Below, piece after piece: positions 1 through 7,584 of a stretch of 32,189 bases of DNA. The stretch spans positions 1-32,189 of the forward strand of contig JAHEHF010000035.1 of the NCBI GenBank assembly GCA_024644745.1, written 5' to 3'. This DNA comes from Flavobacteriaceae bacterium (GTDB lineage Bacteria > Bacteroidota > Bacteroidia > Flavobacteriales > Flavobacteriaceae). The position numbers were made by a program, and so were the translations under genes. Every line of letters begins with the position of its first letter. Positions within the stretch are counted from its first letter, which is position 1. The notes beneath the pieces are model-generated. The model saw only the letters and a program-made list of their open reading frames with translations, did no database searches and was not told the DNA's origin.

Positions 1-87
1 AATTTTAAGATCCGCTTGATGCATTTCTGCAACGTGTTTTGCATTCACACCTTCCGGCATTTCGTGAATATCCATATAAATTGGCAT
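1..87 (-). CDS. DUF4242/SCO4226-like small protein, N-terminal part (cut by window edge)
   Basis: The first 29 codons of a minus-strand gene are present. They read MPIYMDIHEMPEGV, then NAKHVAEMHQADLKI, and continue off the left edge with no stop. This N-terminus resembles the DUF4242 (SCO4226, nickel-binding-like) family, which typically starts MPxYMDxHxxP followed by an AHxxDLxxQ-like helix. The ATG at 87-85 is the only sensible start. It is preceded on the coding strand by an A-rich stretch and no Shine-Dalgarno sequence. The family is ferredoxin-like and often found as a short stand-alone protein or beside cyclase domains; its function is poorly defined. The family call rests on 29 residues only. 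Confidence 0.55.
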   Translation of the reverse strand, partial: MPIYMDIHEMPEGVNAKHVAEMHQADLKI

Positions 88-209
88 ATCTTTTTTTTTC
101 TAAGATAATCATTTATTCCCTTTCCTGTAGCAAACAACCCACTGGATTTGGGTGATTCACTTTATCAGATAAAAAAATAAAGTTTCATATCGGGCTTGAT
201 TCAGTGTCT

Positions 210-1748
210 TCACCCCAGCCACCCCTCTCTGTCAAGGCTTCTGTACTGAATGGCTTCCGCAATGTGTTCTGAGTGAATTTTTTCGCTCTGGCTCAGATCC
301 GCAATGGTTCGCGAAACTTTTAAGATCCTGTCATAGGCCCGGGCAGATAAATTAAGGTTGTTCATGGCCTGTTTGATCAGTTGTTGAGAAGCCGCGTCCA
401 AAATGCAAAATTCCCTGATCTGCCTGACATTCATCTGTGCATTGTAATGAACTCCTTCGCGATTTTCGTATCTTTTTGCCTGAACTGTTCTCGCTGTGGT
501 AACGCGTTCCCTGATCTGTTTGCTCGATTCTCCCTGCCGCTTACCCGACAATTTTTCAAAAGCAACAGGCTGTACTTCGATATGCATGTCAATCCTGTCA
601 AGTAGCGGGCCTGAAATTTTATTCATATAACGGTGCATTTCATAAGGTGTTGAATTTGCTGGAGAATCGGAATCCCTGAAATACCCGCTGGGGCTCGGAT
701 TCATACTTGCAACCAGCATGAAACTGCTGGGATATGTTACCGTAAACCGCGCCCTTGAAATGGTGACCTCCCTGTCTTCTAGGGGTTGTCGCATCACTTC
801 TAAAACACTTCGTTTGAATTCCGGTAGTTCGTCAAGAAACAATACCCCGTTGTGTGACAATGAGATTTCACCGGGTTGCGGATAGGTTCCCCCGCCTACA
901 AGAGCCACGTCACTTATGGTGTGATGTGGAGATCTGAAAGGTCTTTTATGCATCAAACCGATATTGTCTTTTAATTTTCCCACCACAGAATGAACCTTAG
1001 TGGTTTCCAGGGCCTCCATCAAGGACATCGGAGGCAGAATTGTTGACAGCCGCTTGGCAAGCATCGTTTTTCCGGATCCGGGCGGGCCGATCAAAATGAT
1101 ATTATGACCTCCGGCTGCAGCTATTTCCATACACCTTTTGATGGTTTCCTGACCTTTGACATCAGAAAAATCGAGATCATTACTTTGGTCCCGTTCAAAA
1201 AATTCCTTCTTCATGTCAATTTTTAAGGGACATAGCATCGCTTTGTCGAGAAAAAAATCAATCACCTCCCTGATATTCTCTGCGGGATAAACGTCCAGTC
1301 CCTCCACTACTGCAGCCTCTTTGGCATTCTGTTTCGGCAGGATAAAGCCCTCAAAACCTTCCTTGTGGGCTTGAATCGCAATGGGAAGTGCGCCCCGTAT
1401 CGGATTCAGACTCCCGTCAAGAGAGAGTTCTCCCATGATCATAAAGCGAGACAAGCGCTCTGATTCAATCTGACCCGAAGCCGCCAGAATACCCAGAGCC
1501 AGTGCCAGGTCATAAGCGGTTCCCTCCTTTCTGAGATCAGCAGGCGCCATATTGATGGTGATCTTTTTTCCCGGAAGTTTATAACCGTTATTTTTGAGTG
1601 CTGCCGAAATTCTGTAACTGCTCTCCTTAATGGCATTATCGGGCAATCCTACCAAATGATAGGCAATGCCTTTGTCTATATTTACCTCAACGGTAATGGT
1701 CGTAGCCTCGACCCCGAACACCGCACTCCCGTAAACTTTTACAAGCAT
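210..1748 (-). CDS. comM: YifB/ComM-family Mg-chelatase-like AAA+ ATPase
   Basis: This 512-aa protein has the full YifB/ComM layout. Residues 1-170 form a Lon-protease-like fold (LVKVYGSAVFGVEA start, HLVGLPDNAIKES, INMAPADLRKEG). Residues 190-395 form the AAA+ Mg-chelatase core with Walker A GPPGSGKT at 221-228 and a Walker B-like FLDELPEF. The C-terminal Mg_chelatase_C domain follows. The length is normal for the family. ComM is known in Vibrio and Haemophilus as a hexameric helicase that promotes branch migration during natural transformation; in most bacteria the role is unproven. The gene appears monocistronic: a strong terminator lies upstream at 1804-1840, and the start codon is next to repeated AGTGATT/AATCACT elements. 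Identity of the family is secure; a role in DNA uptake here is inference. Confidence 0.93.
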   Translation of the reverse strand: MLVKVYGSAVFGVEATTITVEVNIDKGIAYHLVGLPDNAIKESSYRISAALKNNGYKLPGKKITINMAPADLRKEGTAYDLALALGILAASGQIESERLSRFMIMGELSLDGSLNPIRGALPIAIQAHKEGFEGFILPKQNAKEAAVVEGLDVYPAENIREVIDFFLDKAMLCPLKIDMKKEFFERDQSNDLDFSDVKGQETIKRCMEIAAAGGHNIILIGPPGSGKTMLAKRLSTILPPMSLMEALETTKVHSVVGKLKDNIGLMHKRPFRSPHHTISDVALVGGGTYPQPGEISLSHNGVLFLDELPEFKRSVLEVMRQPLEDREVTISRARFTVTYPSSFMLVASMNPSPSGYFRDSDSPANSTPYEMHRYMNKISGPLLDRIDMHIEVQPVAFEKLSGKRQGESSKQIRERVTTARTVQAKRYENREGVHYNAQMNVRQIREFCILDAASQQLIKQAMNNLNLSARAYDRILKVSRTIADLSQSEKIHSEHIAEAIQYRSLDREGWLG

Positions 1749-1749
1749 G

Positions 1750-1784
1750 AATCACTTTTGTTTTCAATAAGTGATTTAATCACT
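1750..1784. promoter_or_regulatory. Repeated AGTGATT/AATCACT elements upstream of comM (possible operator)
   Basis: Two arms, AGTGATT (1770-1776) and AATCACT (1778-1784), form a 7-bp inverted repeat around a single T. A third copy, AATCACT, sits at 1750-1756, directly before the comM ATG (1748-1746). Spaced half-sites between a terminator and a start codon are what a repressor or activator site would look like. No regulator is identified, and the short AT-rich words could be chance. Confidence 0.3.
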
Positions 1785-1803
1785 CAAAGTAAACATCAAA
1801 GAA

Positions 1804-1840
1804 AAACTCAGGGCCTGACGCGGAGTCAGGCCCTGAGTTT
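1804..1840 (-). terminator. Strong rho-independent terminator of the hmgA-hppD operon
   Basis: A perfect 16-bp inverted repeat, 1804-1819 pairing with 1825-1840 around a 5-nt loop (GCGGA), includes a GC-rich CAGGGCCTGAC core. On the minus strand the stem is followed by TTTTTC. It lies about 25 bp after the hppD stop and separates that operon from comM. Confidence 0.92.
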
Positions 1841-1863
1841 GTCATCATCAATTAAAGCATTTG

Positions 1864-3021
1864 CTATAAAGTTCCTCGCTTGGCTTGTTCTCTTTCAATA
1901 CTTTCAAACAATGCTTTGAAATTACCCGCACCAAACCCGCGAGCTCCCATTCTTTGAATGATTTCAAAAAACAAAGTTGGTCTGTCTTCAACAGGTTTCG
2001 TAAAAATCTGTAATAAATAACCCTCTTCGTCTGCATCGATCATGATACCCAAGTTTTTTAAAGTCTCAATATTCTCTCTTAACTTATGGCTAAATTCCTC
2101 CAGCCTGCCTGGAACCGCTCTGTAATATTCTTCCGGAGGGGTACTTAAAAACTCTATCCCCCGGGATCTCAGTTTGGAAACCGTTGTAATGATATCATCT
2201 GTAGCCACTGCAATGTGCTGTACTCCAGGACCTTCATAGAAATCAAGATATTCCTCAATTTGTGATTTCTTCTTCCCTTCTGCCGGCTCGTTAATCGGGA
2301 ATTTAATTCTGCCATTACCGTTACTCATCACCTTACTCATCAAGGCTGAATATTCTGTATGAATCTGCTTATCGTCAAAAGACAAGAAGTTTTCAAATCC
2401 CATGACATCCTCATACCATTTTACCCAGGTGTTCATTTCTCCCCAACCTACATTACCGACCATATGGTCAATATATTTTAATCCACAGGATTCCGGGTTG
2501 AATTCTGATTTCCATTCGGTAAAGCCGGGTAAAAATGTTCCTTTGTAATTTTTTCGTTCAACAAACATATGCACCGTTTCTCCGTAAGTATAAATACCCG
2601 ATCTGACGACCTCACCATGTTCATCTTTTTCTGTAACCGGTTTTAAATAAGATTTTGCACCGCGAGAAGTCGTTTCTTCCCAGGCTTTTTTGGCATCTTC
2701 TACCCAAAGGGCGACAACTTTTACGCCATCTCCGTGTTTTACAATATGTTTGTTAATTTCTGATTTTGAGTTTAGAGGCGTGGTCAGTACTAATTTAATT
2801 TTATCTTGTTTTAAAACATATGAAACAAGATCCCTGCTACCTGTTTCCAGTCCTTTATAGGCAAAAGACTGAAAGCCAAATGCCGATTTGTAAAAATGAG
2901 CTGCCTGCTTGGCGTTACCTACATAGAACTCTACATAATCTGTTCCCAATAATGGTAAAAAATCCTTTGCTCCTTTAAATATTTTTTCTAAGCCGTATTC
3001 TACATTTTTTATATCACTCAT
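1864..3021 (-). CDS. hppD: 4-hydroxyphenylpyruvate dioxygenase
   Basis: This 385-aa Fe(II) dioxygenase converts 4-hydroxyphenylpyruvate to homogentisate in tyrosine catabolism. Two vicinal-oxygen-chelate halves are visible: residues 25-155 (GTDYVEFYVGNAKQAAHFY) and 180-355 (YIDHMVGNV, GVQHIAVATDDI, FFEIIQRMG). The iron ligands should be His186, His269 and Glu353, all in the C-terminal half as in the family. The length is usual. An ATG at 3021 is preferred; an in-frame GTG one codon earlier (3024) is possible. The gene follows hmgA by 10 bp and ends in the strong hairpin at 1804-1840, so the two are co-transcribed. The next enzyme, fumarylacetoacetase, is not in the window. Confidence 0.96.
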   Translation of the reverse strand: MSDIKNVEYGLEKIFKGAKDFLPLLGTDYVEFYVGNAKQAAHFYKSAFGFQSFAYKGLETGSRDLVSYVLKQDKIKLVLTTPLNSKSEINKHIVKHGDGVKVVALWVEDAKKAWEETTSRGAKSYLKPVTEKDEHGEVVRSGIYTYGETVHMFVERKNYKGTFLPGFTEWKSEFNPESCGLKYIDHMVGNVGWGEMNTWVKWYEDVMGFENFLSFDDKQIHTEYSALMSKVMSNGNGRIKFPINEPAEGKKKSQIEEYLDFYEGPGVQHIAVATDDIITTVSKLRSRGIEFLSTPPEEYYRAVPGRLEEFSHKLRENIETLKNLGIMIDADEEGYLLQIFTKPVEDRPTLFFEIIQRMGARGFGAGNFKALFESIEREQAKRGTL

Positions 3022-3031
3022 CACTTTTATT

Positions 3032-4192
3032 TTAATGATTTAACCAACTTTTATAATAATCATTGTTTGCCAACTTCATTGCCGCTTCAGTAACCATCAG
3101 CGGTTTGAAGGTATCGACCATGACAGCCAATTCCTGTGTTTCTTTTTTACCGATACTCCTTTCCATGGCTCCCGGATGCGGGCCATGAGGAATTCCTGCC
3201 GGGTGCAGGGTGATCTGACCTTTTTCTATATTGTTTCTGCTCATAAAATCACCATCCACATAATAAAGGACCTCATCAGAATCAATGTTACTGTGGTTGT
3301 ACGGCGCCGGTACGGCCTGAGGATGGTAGTCGTACAATCTGGGCACGAAGGAACAAATCACAAATCCGGCAGTTTCAAAGGTCTGATGAATGGGTGGCGG
3401 AAGATGCACGCGGCCCGTAATGGGTTCAAAATCGTGAATAGAAAACTTATAGGGAAAATTATAGCCATCCCAGCCTACCACGCTAAACGGATGTGCAGCG
3501 TATATATATTCATGAATGGTATCCTGTTTTTTGACCTTCATCATAAAATCTCCCAGTTCATTGAAGGTTTCCAGTTCACCGGGCGGATGGATGTCCCGTT
3601 CGCAAAATGGTGAGTGCTCAAGGTGTTGTCCAAACCAGTTTCTGTATCGTTTCGGGGTATAAACCGGGCTTTTCGATTCAACGATGAACAATCTGTTATC
3701 TTCGGAGTCAAAATCAATCTGACAGATCATACCCCTCGGGATAACGAGATAATCGCCGTATTCAAAATCAATATTTCCAAGCATGGTCCTCAGCTTTCCT
3801 GAACCCTTGTGAACAAATATCACCTCATCGGCATCGGTGTTTTTATAAAAATACGCCGTAAGTGATTTTTTAGGGGCAGCCAAACTGATCTGACAGTCTC
3901 CGTTGACAAGGACCGGGATCCTGCTTTTGAGGAAATCATCCTCTGGGTGCACTTCAAATCCTTTTAAACTTATGGACTTCATATTCCTTTCAACTGCAAT
4001 TTTTGGAGCAACACTGTATGAAGCCATGATCTTTTTTACCTGCGTAGGTCTCTGCGTATGGTACAACAGGGTAGACATCCCGTCAAAACCAACAGTTCCG
4101 AATAATTCTTCATAAAGAAAATTACCTTCAGCATCTTTGAAAACAGTATGTCGTTTAGGAGGAATTTTACCTAAAGAATGATATCTTGGCAT
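3032..4192 (-). CDS. hmgA: Homogentisate 1,2-dioxygenase
   Basis: A 386-aa cupin-fold enzyme that opens the homogentisate ring to maleylacetoacetate, directly after HppD in the pathway. Conserved segments include HPFSVVGWDGYNFPYKF (234-250), PPIHQTFE (266-273), PYNHSNIDSDEVLYY (297-311) and HPAGIPHGPHPG (330-341). The expected iron ligands are His300, Glu307 and His336. It belongs to the shorter bacterial form, roughly 50 residues shorter than the animal enzyme. It is the first gene of a two-gene operon with hppD. A TATATTTG box at 4349-4342 is a candidate promoter, which would leave a leader of about 145 nt. Function is secure from the sequence family and the hppD partner. Confidence 0.95.
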   Translation of the reverse strand: MPRYHSLGKIPPKRHTVFKDAEGNFLYEELFGTVGFDGMSTLLYHTQRPTQVKKIMASYSVAPKIAVERNMKSISLKGFEVHPEDDFLKSRIPVLVNGDCQISLAAPKKSLTAYFYKNTDADEVIFVHKGSGKLRTMLGNIDFEYGDYLVIPRGMICQIDFDSEDNRLFIVESKSPVYTPKRYRNWFGQHLEHSPFCERDIHPPGELETFNELGDFMMKVKKQDTIHEYIYAAHPFSVVGWDGYNFPYKFSIHDFEPITGRVHLPPPIHQTFETAGFVICSFVPRLYDYHPQAVPAPYNHSNIDSDEVLYYVDGDFMSRNNIEKGQITLHPAGIPHGPHPGAMERSIGKKETQELAVMVDTFKPLMVTEAAMKLANNDYYKSWLNH

Positions 4193-4341
4193 AAAGAAAT
4201 GTTTTAAAATTTATTAAAAGAAACTCAATAATACATGAGGAAAAATCCATTTACTCGGGATTTCCCTTCATCAGAAATTTTAGAAGTGATAATAATTCGG
4301 CAAAAATGCAGGTCATATTATATCTGTTATTTCGATGTTAA

Positions 4342-4349
4342 CAAATATA
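4342..4349 (-). promoter_or_regulatory. Candidate -7 box (TATATTTG) for hmgA-hppD
   Basis: On the minus strand 4349-4342 reads TATATTTG, an exact match to the Bacteroidota TAnnTTTG element. No TTG lies at the normal -33 spacing (the nearest is 27 nt upstream), so the call is tentative. The rest of 4193-4390 holds no ORF that I can support. Confidence 0.4.
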
Positions 4350-4390
4350 ACGAATATTTTTTAAGAATATGAGAATCAAAAGCGGTGGGT

Positions 4391-4630
4391 TTACTTGACC
4401 TCCACTACTTTTTTGATCTGGGGAGCATATTTTTGAATGGTAGCCTCCACTCCATTCCTCAAGGTCATCTGATTTACATTACAACCAATACAAGCTCCAT
4501 GAAATTTGACGTTCACAACGTCGTTTTCCAAAGACACAAAGGAAATATCTCCTCCATCCGTTAAAAGATAAGGTCGGATCTCATTGAGCGCCTTTTCTAT
4601 ATTATTCAACAATTCTTTTTGTGACATCAT
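4391..4630 (-). CDS. NifU C-terminal-domain Fe-S cluster carrier (Nfu-type)
   Basis: A 79-aa protein made only of the NifU C-terminal domain. The core reads LTDGGDISF (about 22-30) followed by GACIGCNVNQMTLRNGVE, whose CxxC binds a transient Fe-S cluster, usually bridged between two monomers. Such Nfu proteins carry clusters from the assembly machinery to apo-enzymes in the cytoplasm. It sits 45 bp downstream of mrp, another Fe-S carrier, and is probably co-transcribed with it. The sequence begins with two Met codons (4630 and 4627), and either may be used. There is no N-terminal NifU scaffold domain, so this is a carrier rather than the main scaffold. Confidence 0.92.
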   Translation of the reverse strand: MMSQKELLNNIEKALNEIRPYLLTDGGDISFVSLENDVVNVKFHGACIGCNVNQMTLRNGVEATIQKYAPQIKKVVEVK

Positions 4631-4647
4631 TTAAATGATTAATCTCA

Positions 4648-4667
4648 TGGCCCGAATCATCGGGCCA
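4648..4667. other. Hairpin between mrp and nifU-like gene
   Basis: An 8-bp perfect stem, TGGCCCGA (4648-4655) with TCGGGCCA (4660-4667) around a 4-nt loop, fills much of the 45-bp gap between the mrp stop and the nifU start. There is no U-run after it on the minus strand, so it is not a classical terminator. It could set the mRNA ratio of the two genes by processing or partial termination. Confidence 0.5.
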
Positions 4668-4675
4668 GAGTATTT

Positions 4676-5800
4676 TTATTTTGAACTGCATCCCGACATG
4701 GTGGTGATTCTGACCACTTCGGTAGGAGGCAAATCCTCATTGCGTTTTACCAATTGGCTCAACATGTTTTTTGCTGTTTCTTTAAAAGCCTTTTCGAGAG
4801 CCGTATTTTCCTGCAAAGCCACGGGATGGCCAAAATCACCAGCCTCTCTGATGCTTTGTACCAGAGGAATTTCACCCAGCAAGGCCGTATCCAGGTCCTC
4901 GGCTAAATGTTTCGCCCCGTCTTTCCCAAAAATATAATACTTGTTCTCAGGAAGCTCTTCGGGCGTAAAGTAACTCATATTCTCCACAATTCCCAAAACA
5001 GGGACCATGATATTTTCCTGATTGAACATGGCTACTCCCCTTTTTGCGTCGGCAAGCGCAATATTCTGTGGCGTACTGACAATGACCGCTCCTGTGATCG
5101 GAACGGCTTGAACCATCGAAAGATGTATATCTCCGGTTCCGGGAGGCAGATCGATCAACATAAAGTCAAGCTCTCCCCAATGCCCGTCAAATATCATTTG
5201 ATTCAAGGCTTTGGAGGCCATGGCTCCTCGCCATATTACAGCCTGATTTGGATCTGTAAAAAAGCCCAGTGACAGCATTTTAACTCCGTAATTCTCAATC
5301 GGATTCATTTTAGACTTTCCGCCAACTTCAACAGATAAAGGCCTTTCCTTTGCCACATCAAACATAATAGGCATCGAGGGTCCGTAAACATCAGCATCAA
5401 GAACCCCAACGCTAAAGCCCATTTTAGCCAGCGTCACCGCAAGATTAGCCGTTATGGTAGATTTCCCTACACCTCCTTTTCCAGAGGCTACGGCTATTAT
5501 ATTTTTTACGCCCGGAATTTCATTTCCTCTCATCGGGGCAGGCTTTGCCGGGGCATCAACCTTCACATTTACTTTGACATCTGTTTTTTCATCCACCCGG
5601 TCATGGATGATTTTCATGATCTCGACCTCAATTTTTTTCTTGGCCTGTAAAGATGGGTTTTTGATGGTGACGTCAACAATGATCTCTTTGCCAAATATGA
5701 CCACATTGGTCACTGCTTTGCTTTCAATTAAATTGACTCCCTCACCGGGTGCTGTAATACCTTCCAGGGCTTTGTATATATCTTTTTTACTGAAACTCAT
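4676..5800 (-). CDS. Mrp/ApbC-type Fe-S carrier P-loop ATPase
   Basis: A 374-aa protein with an N-terminal MIP18/DUF59 domain (about 5-85) and a Mrp/NBP35 ATPase domain (about 98-350). The deviant Walker A is GKGGVGKST at 107-115, followed by DADVYGPSMP (135-144) and the Walker B-like DLPPGTGD (217-224). Mrp proteins load Fe-S clusters onto target proteins in the cytosol. The family's CxxC, expected near residues 278-290, is absent (SYFTPEELPENKYYIFG). The only cysteine is Cys371 in the C-terminal MSGCSSK tail. The ATG at 5800 is chosen because an upstream in-frame start at 5833 would lie inside the promoter-like TATCTTTG box. It is followed by the nifU-like carrier, forming an Fe-S module. 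Confidence 0.94.
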   Translation of the reverse strand: MSFSKKDIYKALEGITAPGEGVNLIESKAVTNVVIFGKEIIVDVTIKNPSLQAKKKIEVEIMKIIHDRVDEKTDVKVNVKVDAPAKPAPMRGNEIPGVKNIIAVASGKGGVGKSTITANLAVTLAKMGFSVGVLDADVYGPSMPIMFDVAKERPLSVEVGGKSKMNPIENYGVKMLSLGFFTDPNQAVIWRGAMASKALNQMIFDGHWGELDFMLIDLPPGTGDIHLSMVQAVPITGAVIVSTPQNIALADAKRGVAMFNQENIMVPVLGIVENMSYFTPEELPENKYYIFGKDGAKHLAEDLDTALLGEIPLVQSIREAGDFGHPVALQENTALEKAFKETAKNMLSQLVKRNEDLPPTEVVRITTMSGCSSK

Positions 5801-5830
5801 TATTTGCTTAATTAAAATGATTCTAAACAA

Positions 5831-5838
5831 CAAAGATA
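5831..5838 (-). promoter_or_regulatory. Candidate -7 box (TATCTTTG) for mrp-nifU
   Basis: Minus-strand 5838-5831 reads TATCTTTG, an exact TAnnTTTG match. It would start transcription near 5825, about 25 nt before the mrp ATG at 5800. No convincing -33 TTG is present. The position supports the shorter mrp start. Confidence 0.5.
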
Positions 5839-5910
5839 CTAATTCTGTGAAAGTAAAAAGAAATATAAATCACTTTAAGAGAATAAATCCAAAAAACAGA
5901 TTGTAGATTT

Positions 5911-7521
5911 CTAAGGCCTGGGATCCGGACTTATCGTTAAGGTCTCATTTACCTCCCAATTGGCCTTGGCCTCGATGATATTGTTTATATAATAAACTTT
6001 TTCGGGTTGTATTTTCTTCAAATAGTCTCCGGTATCCCAGAGTTGGTTTCCGTTATCATCATAAATCACCCGAACCTTGAATCTCGCAGGCCGCAAATTC
6101 CGGAATTCAAATTCACGGGGCTCGGTTGCGAATTTCTTGGCTACCAAATTTCCACGGTCATCGATCAGGTCCACGATCACCGGAAATTTTTCAATATTAA
6201 CAATATTCAAAAAAATGGAGCAGTAATCGGCTACTTTCCCTGTACTGAATTTGACCTTTAAAGTGTCATTCTGTACCCCGAATATATCTTCAATTCCACC
6301 CGGAGCAATGAATAAATTATAACTTTGCTGAAACTCCTTATTGAATTGGAAATCAACAATCAACCTGTCCTGAGAAAGATCTAACTCAAAAGGAACCCGG
6401 GAAGAATCTCTGTCTATAAAATGAAAATGAGCCGTGTCTATTTTCACAATAGGTACACTTGAACCCAATTTTAAAGTATCCCTCAAATGCAATCGTCCTT
6501 TGACCGAAAACTGAAGCCTCATGGAATCAATTTCTTCTTCCTTCACCGCGATCTTAACCGTATCAATTAAATTTTCCTTCCTTATTTGAAGAAGAATTGA
6601 ATCCTTATCATAATTGCGGAACCAATAATTCAAGGAATCGGTTGCCTTATCTTTGGCATAGAAAGATCTGAAATCACCCGGCTTTTCAGACAACTCATTT
6701 ATGACGACACCTTCAGAATCTCCTTCAAAACCGATTATGATCAATCCTTTCGAGACTTCCTTTGGCCTCGGGGCAAGCTTGAAACTCAGGATCTGTTTAA
6801 AAAGGGAAAGGTCAAAAATACTGTCGCCCGGTATGGAAATGAAGTCCGGATAATAGGCTATTTTATCTTCCTTGGGGTCGAACATATAATTTTTTCGGGC
6901 GTCATTCAAGGCCAGTAAATGATAGGTACCATCTTTGATATTGGTAATCTCCCAGTTGAGACTGTCGAGGGTCACGCCCACATAAGTTGGCTTTTCCTTA
7001 TAAATAAGGGAATCATTGAAATCTTCCTTGACAGGGTACAACATGATTGTAGGGTTCTCGATCATTTCCAGATCGAATGCATCCTTAATGGTTCCTCTAA
7101 TTTTCAAAGAATCAATATAATCGCCAGTCGAAAAAATATACTTGAAGTTATCAAGGATGTTCCCTTCTGTATTGTCAACGATGCTTTGGGCGAAATTAAA
7201 GGTATAGGTTGTGTTCTCCTGCAAAGTGTCACTAAGTTTCAGTGTTATTTTCTTGCTTGGAGTACCCAAAGGTGAAATGACCACAGGATATTTCAGCGGA
7301 GGGGAAACGATGAGTTCTGAACTTACATTCTTAAGTTTGATATATTCATCAAAATAGATCTTGATCTCGTCCTCATCAAAATACAGACTTTTATAGGCCG
7401 GTTCCGTCCTCACCATTATGGGTTTGTCAAAATCCTTAGGGCCTCCCTCGGGGCGCCCGGTTCTGGCACATCCTCCAAGAATGATGATCAATGCGAACAG
7501 CAAAAAAAAGCAAAATCTCAT
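5911..7521 (-). CDS. Ig-like (Big_5/SbsA-type) domain lipoprotein
   Basis: A 536-aa predicted lipoprotein from the ATG at 7521. Its N-terminus, MRFCFFLLFALIIILGGCA, is a signal peptide ending in the lipobox LGGC with the lipidated Cys18. The segment after it (GGPKDFDKPIMV, then an FDEDEIKIYFDEYIKL stretch and TYTFNFAQSIVDNTEGN) is typical of the Big_5 Ig-like domain of Bacteroidota envelope lipoproteins. The rest is beta-rich and ends with FKVRVIYDDNGNQLWDTGDY, resembling a prealbumin-like fold. A longer version from a TTG at 7581 is less likely, since it would bury the signal peptide. It follows comF with a 63-bp gap. The molecular function is unknown; a role in the cell envelope is inference. 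Confidence 0.82.
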   Translation of the reverse strand: MRFCFFLLFALIIILGGCARTGRPEGGPKDFDKPIMVRTEPAYKSLYFDEDEIKIYFDEYIKLKNVSSELIVSPPLKYPVVISPLGTPSKKITLKLSDTLQENTTYTFNFAQSIVDNTEGNILDNFKYIFSTGDYIDSLKIRGTIKDAFDLEMIENPTIMLYPVKEDFNDSLIYKEKPTYVGVTLDSLNWEITNIKDGTYHLLALNDARKNYMFDPKEDKIAYYPDFISIPGDSIFDLSLFKQILSFKLAPRPKEVSKGLIIIGFEGDSEGVVINELSEKPGDFRSFYAKDKATDSLNYWFRNYDKDSILLQIRKENLIDTVKIAVKEEEIDSMRLQFSVKGRLHLRDTLKLGSSVPIVKIDTAHFHFIDRDSSRVPFELDLSQDRLIVDFQFNKEFQQSYNLFIAPGGIEDIFGVQNDTLKVKFSTGKVADYCSIFLNIVNIEKFPVIVDLIDDRGNLVAKKFATEPREFEFRNLRPARFKVRVIYDDNGNQLWDTGDYLKKIQPEKVYYINNIIEAKANWEVNETLTISPDPRP

Positions 7522-7584
7522 ACCGAAAATAAAATACAAATTAACAATTATTTTTTTCCTTATTCGATAAATATTTACCAAAAT

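Noticed and set aside
3176-3613. 145-codon plus-strand frame inside hmgA
   Set aside because: Antisense to a clearly conserved enzyme; the sequence shows no family signature.
5801-5833. Longer N-terminus for Mrp (11 extra residues)
   Set aside because: The added residues do not match the family, and the start would lie within the TATCTTTG box at 5838-5831.
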